From an uncultured Verrucomicrobiota bacterium (GTDB taxonomy: Bacteria; Verrucomicrobiota; Verrucomicrobiia; Verrucomicrobiales; Verrucomicrobiaceae), in the NCBI GenBank assembly GCA_903848465.1, contig CAINGK010000160.1, positions 1 to 64,000 of the forward strand: 64,000 nucleotides of DNA, written 5' to 3'. The notes beneath the pieces were generated by a model. It did not search any database, had not been told where the DNA came from, and was given only the letters and a program-made list of their open reading frames with translations. The translations under genes and the position numbers were made by a program. Below are positions 58,684-64,000 of the stretch, piece after piece. Each line of letters starts with the position of its first letter. Within the stretch, counting starts at the first letter, position 1.

Positions 58684-59732
58684 AACTGCACGCCGTGCTC
58701 TCCTTGTGTCTAATCAGCACGCTTCACGCGGCTGATCCAGCGTGGTTGACCACGGGCGAATTTCACTGGCAAAGCTCGCCCCCGCTCATCGGTCCCGCCA
58801 CAGACGCAGCCGACCCCGACGTGGCGCTCAAAGACCCGACGATGGTGTTTCATGAGGGAAAATGGCATCTGTTTGCCACGCATCGGCGCGCCTCGGGAAA
58901 GGTGGACATGCAATACCTCAGCTTTGCCGATTGGAAGGACGCTGGCAAAGCAACGCGCCACACGCTCGACCTGCATGATCAATATCATTGCGCGCCCCAG
59001 GTGTTCTTCTTCACACCGCATCAAAAGTGGTATCTCATCTACCAACTTGCCGATGAACGCCATGCTCCCAAGATGGGGCCGTATTTTTCCACCACGTCCA
59101 CCCTCGCCGATCCAAAGTCCTGGACCAAACCGCAGCCCATGATCGAAACGCTGCCCGAAGGCGGCGACAAGATCAGATGGATCGACTTCTGGGTCATCTG
59201 CGACGCCACCAACGCTCACCTCTTCTACACCAGCGACGACGGCCATTTCTGGCGTCGCGAAACGGCCCTTTCAAACTTTCCGCTCGGCTGGTCCAAACCC
59301 GAGCTCCCGCTCAAAGACACGAAGGAGGAACTCTTCGAAGCCTCGCACACCTACAAGTTCAAAGGCCGCGACCAATACCTCACCCTCATCGAAGCCATGG
59401 CAGCCGGCCAACGCTACTACAAGGCCTGGCTCGCAGACAAACTTGAAGGCCCATGGCTTCCGCTCGCCGCCACACGCGATCACCCATTTGCCTCCACCGC
59501 CAACGTCACGCAAAAGGAGCCCTGGACCACCAGCATCAGCCACGGCGAACTCATCCGTAGCGGCAATAATGAAACACTCGAAGTCGATCCCGCAAACCTC
59601 CGCTTCGTCTTCCAAGGCGTCGATGCCGAAGGCTATAAAGCGAAAAAATATGGCAGCATCCCCTGGCAGATCGGGATTCTCGATCTACTCACGAATCCAC
59701 CTAGCAAGACCCCCAAAAAAACCGAGCCGTGA
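58680..59732 (+). CDS. Secreted GH62 alpha-L-arabinofuranosidase
   Basis: 350 residues with a signal peptide (ending LHA). GH62 signature run: ALKDPTMVFHEGKWHLFATHR (catalytic Asp of KDPT), APQVFFFTPHQKWYLIYQ, DFWVICDATNAHLFYTSDDG, LFEASHTYKFKGRDQYLTLIEA (catalytic Glu), GRYYKAW-like QRYYKAWLADKLEGPW, TTSISHGELIRSG and LRFVFQGVDAEGY. It removes arabinose side chains from arabinoxylan outside the cell. Starts inside the HAD phosphatase stop. GH62 is best known from fungi and actinobacteria, so its presence here is notable. Confidence 0.85.
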   Translation: MKLHAVLSLCLISTLHAADPAWLTTGEFHWQSSPPLIGPATDAADPDVALKDPTMVFHEGKWHLFATHRRASGKVDMQYLSFADWKDAGKATRHTLDLHDQYHCAPQVFFFTPHQKWYLIYQLADERHAPKMGPYFSTTSTLADPKSWTKPQPMIETLPEGGDKIRWIDFWVICDATNAHLFYTSDDGHFWRRETALSNFPLGWSKPELPLKDTKEELFEASHTYKFKGRDQYLTLIEAMAAGQRYYKAWLADKLEGPWLPLAATRDHPFASTANVTQKEPWTTSISHGELIRSGNNETLEVDPANLRFVFQGVDAEGYKAKKYGSIPWQIGILDLLTNPPSKTPKKTEP

Positions 59733-59797
59733 ACAGACGCCGTGGGGTGCCAATTCACTCGCCCAGGTTTCATTGCGCGATCTCATCTAACAGAAAG

Positions 59798-59817
59798 GCC
59801 GCCGTTTTTGAGGCGGC
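59798..59817. terminator. Hairpin after GH62 gene
   Basis: GCCGCC (59798-59803) pairs with GGCGGC (59812-59817), with loop GTTTTTGA; flanking AAG/CTT could extend it. It lies 66 bases past the GH62 stop and is convergent with the next gene. No T-run follows on the plus strand. Confidence 0.45.
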
Positions 59818-59859
59818 AGCCTTCCAGTCTAGAGATCAACTCAAAAGCGGTTTCTCTTT

Positions 59860-59878
59860 CCAGCCAAGAACCGGCTGG
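59860..59878. terminator. Second hairpin between convergent genes
   Basis: CCAGCC (59860-59865) pairs with GGCTGG (59873-59878) and a seven-base loop; CCCTTTTT follows on the plus strand. With the hairpin at 59798 it probably separates the GH62 transcript from the opposing small secreted protein. Confidence 0.5.
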
Positions 59879-59888
59879 CTGTCCCTTT

Positions 59889-60215
59889 TTATTTCGGGCC
59901 AGGAGCGGTTTTCGGATGATTGAGGAAGGTATTCAGGTGGACCTTTCTGCTCACTGGGCTGGTCTCGGGAGCGGCGGTGCTGGTGGCCTCCGCTGTGCTA
60001 GGAACGGCTGCGGTGGCCTGCTTGACGGCGGCACTTCCTTTCTGAACGGGTACACTGGCCTGTGGGGCGGGTGCTTTGGGTTCGGAGCGTGGGAAAATAC
60101 TCGTCACCTGGCTGAGGTGCAGTGGGCGCTTGATCTTCGCCGGGGTGATCGGAGGTCCGGCCTGTGCCAGGGAGGCAAAGGCCAGTAAAGCGGCAAGCAT
60201 GAGTTTCGTTTTCAT
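59889..60215 (-). CDS. Small secreted Ala/Pro-rich protein
   Basis: 108 residues with a clear signal peptide (about 1-19, ending AQA). The mature part is rich in Ala, Pro, Thr, Lys and Val with no Cys and looks disordered, ending VHLNTFLNHPKTAPGPK. No family recognised. Such proteins in Verrucomicrobiota are often envelope-attached or secreted linkers. No clear promoter or operon partner was seen. Confidence 0.6.
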   Translation of the reverse strand: MKTKLMLAALLAFASLAQAGPPITPAKIKRPLHLSQVTSIFPRSEPKAPAPQASVPVQKGSAAVKQATAAVPSTAEATSTAAPETSPVSRKVHLNTFLNHPKTAPGPK

Positions 60216-60458
60216 GGCTGGTGGTGTGGTTGGATTAGAATCTCATCCAGAAACGCCCCCGCGTTGGTCAACGCGATGAGGCGCTCCTGAAGTACGGCTT
60301 TGAAGATAGTCAGAATCATCCCAGGTGCAATGTTAGCAGTTTGGACTGGTCATGGATAGACCTGCTTGGTGGCGTATTTGCAGGAACGCACCCATTTGGG
60401 ACTTCTTCGATCTTCCGCAGGTACAGCAGAGCGGAGCGGCACCTTGCCCGAGGATTGA
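60216..60458. other. Gene-free spacer
   Basis: Between the small secreted protein and the membrane protein at 60459. No supported gene, repeat or strong hairpin was seen; short open frames here have no ribosome site or recognisable product. Confidence 0.5.
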
Positions 60459-61100
60459 TTACTCGTGCTTCAGCACCCGCACGGCTCCCAACCACAGCAA
60501 AACGGGAACGATGGCACTCAAAGCAAACGCCCAGGCGGGTTCGCTTTGTCCGAGGTGACCGATCGCCGCGAAGACAAACCCCGTGGGCACCGAGCCACAG
60601 GCCAGCGCGGGCAAAAACACCCGCCAGCGCATGTTCGAAAGTCCCGCGAGACAGGCCACCGCCTCCGGCAGCACCGGCATCCAGCGGGAGAGCGCTACCA
60701 GCCAGCCGCCGCGCTTCTCAAAGATTTCTTCGCCTTTGCGCAGCCCCTCCGCACCCGCGATCCAGCGCGCTGCACCCCGCCCCAACCAGCGGCAGGAAGC
60801 ATAGGCGATGCAACCAGAGAGCATCGACCCCGCCGCACAAATGAGGCCGCCCACCCACCAGCCATACATCCAGCCCAGCGCTGACATGACCACCGTGGAA
60901 GGCACCGGCAGCACGATGTCCGCAACTAGCAGCGCAATCCCCGCCGCCCATGCCCACGTGCCATAGCCTTCCATCCACCGCCGCGCGCCTGCGAGACTCA
61001 AAGTTTGATCAAACTGCGCCCCCCAGATCACAAACGGCACGATGATTCCCGCGAGGATGATGAGAATCAAAAGAATGAGCGAGCGGCTGCCACGAGTCAT
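60459..61100 (-). CDS. TVP38/TMEM64 (VTT-domain) membrane protein
   Basis: 213 residues, about five hydrophobic helices. The VTT/SNARE-associated segment includes ALLVADIVLPVPSTVVMSALGW, GSMLSGCIAYASCRWLG and FEKRGGWLVALSRWMPVLPEAVACLAGLSNM. Related to DedA proteins, implicated in lipid scrambling or envelope homeostasis. Its role here is not fixed by context. Confidence 0.85.
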   Translation of the reverse strand: MTRGSRSLILLILIILAGIIVPFVIWGAQFDQTLSLAGARRWMEGYGTWAWAAGIALLVADIVLPVPSTVVMSALGWMYGWWVGGLICAAGSMLSGCIAYASCRWLGRGAARWIAGAEGLRKGEEIFEKRGGWLVALSRWMPVLPEAVACLAGLSNMRWRVFLPALACGSVPTGFVFAAIGHLGQSEPAWAFALSAIVPVLLWLGAVRVLKHE

Positions 61101-61168
61101 GCGTCAACACAGCAGGCAATGCGGCTCAGGGCAAGAGCGGTGCGTCATTCCCGCTCGCTGAGCACTCA

Positions 61169-62335
61169 TTACGGACGCTCTGCCACCATCAAACGCGTGA
61201 ATGGGCCATCGCTCACATTGTAGTAGATGCGCCTGCCGTCCGCGCTGAAGGCGGGATGCGGATGGTTACGCCGCCAGGATTTGGCACCGCCGTTTTGGGC
61301 AAAGCTTTGCAGCAGCACCCATTTGCCACCGTTCATGTCTGCCACCTGAATGCCCCATTCATCGCCTTTGCCGCCGACATTGCGGCTGAGTCCATCGGTG
61401 ACCATGAGGGTGCCATCGGGACTCACGGAGGGGTGCGTGCCACTGAGGACGGGCACATCCTTGAGGCGGGTGTATTTGGCGGGATTTCCGGCGATGTCGA
61501 AGCTGAGGTTTCCGGCTTCAAAGATGTGCTGCGAATCAGGGGTCCAGGCCGGGTGGCCCCACTGGTTGCGCTGCCAGACGCAGGATGCTTTTTCAAAGTC
61601 ATAGACGACGGTGCCCTGGCGATGGCTTGCAGCCTTGGACATGTAGTTGTCCCCGCCATTGCCGGCGGCGATTTTGAAAAACACGCGCTTCCGATCCGGG
61701 CTGAGCACGGGAAAGAAAATAGAGCAGGGTTTGCCCGCGAACTCCTTCTGCAACCAGTCGCCATACTTGGCCTCCATCTCGCTGATCTTCGCCATGGTGG
61801 TGGTTTTGCCGGTGGCGGCATCCCACACTTCGAGATCACGATACGGACCCGGATTCCAATGGCAGCCATACAGCGGCAGCAGATCTCCTTCCGGCCTGCC
61901 AAAGCCGACCTGATGATCTTCGGCGACGATGGTCTTCGCCAGCGTCTCAACATCCACCACGACCACGCGCCATTTCTTGTCGATCACTTCATGAAACGCC
62001 ACGCGCTTGCCACCGGAAAGCCACTGCTGACACGCTACGCGATGGGCGTCCTCGGTGTGGATGTTCTCGGCCAGCACGGTCTCTTTTCCTGTGGCACGCT
62101 CGATCATACGGACCTCGCCAAGATGGCCCTGGGGGTCGGTGGAGGTGAAAAACAGCACACGCGTACCGTCCGGGCTTTCAGGATTGGTGAGGTAATAACT
62201 GTGCGTGCTGTGCCGCCCTTCTATGGCTGACACCGGCTTGATCGTGACATCCTTCGACCACGCTGCGACGGGGTCGTCCGCCATAACGCTGACCACAGGA
62301 AACAATAAAAAAGCAGCAATAAACCGGACATGCAT
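61169..62335 (-). CDS. Secreted beta-propeller protein (oligogalacturonate lyase-like)
   Basis: 388 residues with a signal peptide (ending VMA). Repeated blades with TolB/WD40-like motifs: SPDGTRVLFFTS, SPDRKRVFFKIA, WTPDSQHIFEAG, SPDGTLMVTDG and SADGRRIYYNVSDG. The C-terminal RRNHPHPAFS and the His-rich segment CQQWLSGGKRVAFHEV resemble the PL22 oligogalacturonide lyase metal region. This could be a pectin-oligosaccharide lyase or a non-catalytic propeller. The call is from fold and partial motif only. Confidence 0.72.
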   Translation of the reverse strand: MHVRFIAAFLLFPVVSVMADDPVAAWSKDVTIKPVSAIEGRHSTHSYYLTNPESPDGTRVLFFTSTDPQGHLGEVRMIERATGKETVLAENIHTEDAHRVACQQWLSGGKRVAFHEVIDKKWRVVVVDVETLAKTIVAEDHQVGFGRPEGDLLPLYGCHWNPGPYRDLEVWDAATGKTTTMAKISEMEAKYGDWLQKEFAGKPCSIFFPVLSPDRKRVFFKIAAGNGGDNYMSKAASHRQGTVVYDFEKASCVWQRNQWGHPAWTPDSQHIFEAGNLSFDIAGNPAKYTRLKDVPVLSGTHPSVSPDGTLMVTDGLSRNVGGKGDEWGIQVADMNGGKWVLLQSFAQNGGAKSWRRNHPHPAFSADGRRIYYNVSDGPFTRLMVAERP

Positions 62336-62413
62336 GGTTCTTCAAACGCTGCGGTGACCAAGGTTTATCGTTGAACCTTGGCGTGACGATTCCTGTTCAT
62401 TCCCGCTTTTCGG

Positions 62414-64000
62414 TTAAACCACCCGGCTGCGGCGTTTCAGCGTCCAGCCAATCGCCAGCCACAGCAGCAATCCGCCGCTGAGATAGAGCAGGCGTGAGGT
62501 CGTCTTCGGATCGCCCATGCGCTGGATCGCGACCTCCAGCACGGCGTGGTCTTTCAGCTTGGAGAAATGATGCGCCGTGCCATCCAGCGGCAGATCAATG
62601 CCCAGCGCACGCCGACCCGTGGGGCGCAAGGATTCGACGGTTTGCGCGAGGGTGACAGGTCGATCACCCAGCATGTGTCGTTGCTCCTTGCCATCGTCGT
62701 CAACCGGGATGGCTTTCCGGACAGCATCCTTTGCCATCGGCTTGTCATCAGCAGGCGCTGCGAATGGATCAGCTGTCGTTGGAGGAGGAGCCGGAGCGGG
62801 CGCTGCGAATGGATCGGCTGCCATCGCTGGAGCAGCGGCAGGCAGAGTAGCTGGAGCAGAGCGCAGAGCCGGCGTAAGCGCGTCAAAGGAAGTGCTATTA
62901 CCTGCCAGCGGCTGCGCGTTGCTGAACTGCAGGCCATTCACCTGTGCACTTGCTCCCAACGTCAGACCGCCACTGCCCAAGATTGTCCCAGACAATGTCT
63001 GAGTCGCGGCCATCGGCGCACCATTGTTCCCGAGGTTGTTGCTGCGGGCGTTGGAGTTCACGATATTGACCGAACCGCTGCTGTTCTGGGTCAAGATCTG
63101 GGCACCGTTGCTGCCGTAGTTCTGCGCTGTGACGTTGGCTGTGCTCGTGTTATCGATGGTGTAGCTTCCAGACCGCATTCCGGCAGTGATGGGTCCGCCT
63201 CCATAGGGGTATGGAGACGCCCCACCTGGTCCATTCAAGTTTATTGGCGGCACTTGCCGGCCATTGGCAAAGTAGGCGTTGTCCACCGCCACGTTGTCGT
63301 TGAAAAGCTGGCCGCCGTTGGTCGTGACTGAGCCGGTAAAGGTGTTGTTGCCTGCAAGCCGCAACTGCTGCTCCTGCGGCGCAGCGCCGTTGAATCCCCA
63401 AGCCGTTTTCTCCTGGGCAGTTTGGCCAGCGTTCTTGCTGCTTTTGTCCGCCGTCTTCCTCCTGGCGTAGTTGTTGTCCCAGTTGCCTTTGAGCAGTTCC
63501 TGCTGCTGCCTCACCTCGATGTCCATCCCGCTGGGTTGAATGCTGCTAGGCAGCGTGAGAGTTCCACGGCCTGTCTTGGACATCAGCTCGCGCTTTTTCT
63601 GCTGCACCATCTGTGCCAGCGCATTCGCATCACGATAGGCCGCCTCGGCATCGCCGTAGTCGAGTTTGCCAGAGGACAGCGCCCGGTTCGCCTCGCCGAG
63701 TTCGCTGAGCATGCCTTCGAGCTGCAGCAGTTCGCGTCCTTCGGCAGCAGTTGCGGTCATGTTGCCGTCGAAGTCTTTGAGGTTCCAGCCCTGCGGCGTC
63801 CATACGGTCCACGTCGTGCGTTCCACCGAGAGCCCGACGATCTCGGGATCATCCAGCTTCGCGGTCTGCCGCAGGCCGCCGCTTTGAGGGAAGCGATAAA
63901 TCATCTTCACTTCCAGCGCCCGCTGTCCAGGACGTGTGTGGATGAGCGGGATCAAGCGCACACGCTTGCCGCCCTGCGTTTCTTCATCGGCTCGCACCGG
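62414..64000 (-). CDS. Membrane-anchored protein with repeat-rich central region (partial)
   Basis: At least 528 residues; the 5' end lies beyond the window, so the true start is not seen. Order from the visible N-terminal side: a beta-rich region (RALEVKMIYRFPQSGG ... TVWTPQGWNLKDFDG); a helical segment (LLQLEGMLSELGEANRALSSGK); a Gly/Asn/Thr-rich central region with autotransporter-like repeats (LRLAGNNTFTGSVTTNGGQL and LSGTILGSGGLTLGASAQ); an Ala/Pro-rich linker with three DPFAAPA-type repeats; and a C-terminal helix (LLYLSGGLLLWLAIGWTL) followed by basic residues. Possibly an envelope or cell-surface protein. Family unknown. Confidence 0.7.
   Translation of the reverse strand, partial: PVRADEETQGGKRVRLIPLIHTRPGQRALEVKMIYRFPQSGGLRQTAKLDDPEIVGLSVERTTWTVWTPQGWNLKDFDGNMTATAAEGRELLQLEGMLSELGEANRALSSGKLDYGDAEAAYRDANALAQMVQQKKRELMSKTGRGTLTLPSSIQPSGMDIEVRQQQELLKGNWDNNYARRKTADKSSKNAGQTAQEKTAWGFNGAAPQEQQLRLAGNNTFTGSVTTNGGQLFNDNVAVDNAYFANGRQVPPINLNGPGGASPYPYGGGPITAGMRSGSYTIDNTSTANVTAQNYGSNGAQILTQNSSGSVNIVNSNARSNNLGNNGAPMAATQTLSGTILGSGGLTLGASAQVNGLQFSNAQPLAGNSTSFDALTPALRSAPATLPAAAPAMAADPFAAPAPAPPPTTADPFAAPADDKPMAKDAVRKAIPVDDDGKEQRHMLGDRPVTLAQTVESLRPTGRRALGIDLPLDGTAHHFSKLKDHAVLEVAIQRMGDPKTTSRLLYLSGGLLLWLAIGWTLKRRSRVV

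Overview
The window looks like a chromosomal segment of a Verrucomicrobiota bacterium, probably near Prosthecobacter/Verrucomicrobium. This rests on family content, not on any search. The DNA is GC-rich and carries the secreted-protein repertoire typical of the Planctomycetes-Verrucomicrobia group: DUF1549/DUF1553 and DUF1592-type cytochrome-motif proteins, their DUF1501 and DUF1552 partners, DUF1080 proteins, three ThuA-like proteins, two sialate O-acetylesterases, two neutral-ceramidase-like proteins and a DUF6807 protein. Most have Sec or Tat signal peptides. No tRNA, rRNA, CRISPR array or prophage was seen.

Layout. 1-334: the 3' end of a group II intron (tail of its protein, domain V, domain VI) inserted in a palindromic repeat region. 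335-9111: divergent sialate esterase paralogs, a glycosidase-like protein, a carboxypeptidase-like protein, a hypothetical gene, an aminotransferase, a DUF1080 protein and an AlkC-like protein. 9170-16283: a cytochrome-motif protein, a lipoprotein, a sulfite reductase with a clear terminator, a GRDP-like Cys/Gly-tailed membrane protein, proC, and a protein-kinase-like gene split by a frameshift. 16323-28606: large secreted DUF1549/1553, DUF1592, DUF1552 and DUF1501 proteins, an ECF sigma factor operon, and a small HNH module lying between the DUF1592 and DUF1552 genes. 28672-32455: an ExbB-ExbD-TPR operon. 32635-36161: a Cys-rich secreted protein, a PAS-AraC regulator, an amidohydrolase and a DUF6807 protein. 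36269-41685: a 1329-residue multidomain protein ending in an azurin-like copper domain, and an SGNH hydrolase. 41784-51356: nine minus-strand genes (Gfo/Idh/MocA oxidoreductase, amidohydrolase, ceramidase/ThuA/ceramidase/DUF1080/ThuA, SDR, FAH). 51503-56456: a CBS protein, a third ThuA, a K+ channel and an NDH-2/cNMP/CBS fusion. 56429-64000: YndJ- and DUF1990-type proteins, a HAD phosphatase overlapping a GH62 arabinofuranosidase, a TVP38-type membrane protein, an oligogalacturonate-lyase-like propeller and a partial membrane-anchored protein.

How the genes may work together. Many encode exported enzymes for sugars, esterified glycans and lipids. ThuA, DUF1080, Gfo/Idh/MocA and a TIM-barrel/propeller/cupredoxin protein occurring together suggests oxidative, 3-keto-sugar-type glycan breakdown; this is inference. 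The FAH and SDR genes would fit non-phosphorylative deoxysugar-acid catabolism.

The most unusual structures are the in-frame palindromic elements inside two genes, a repeat family placed exactly at gene 3' ends (once supplying the stop codon), the frameshifted kinase, the HNH gene with an in-frame TGA near its usual N-terminus, and the two multidomain fusions.
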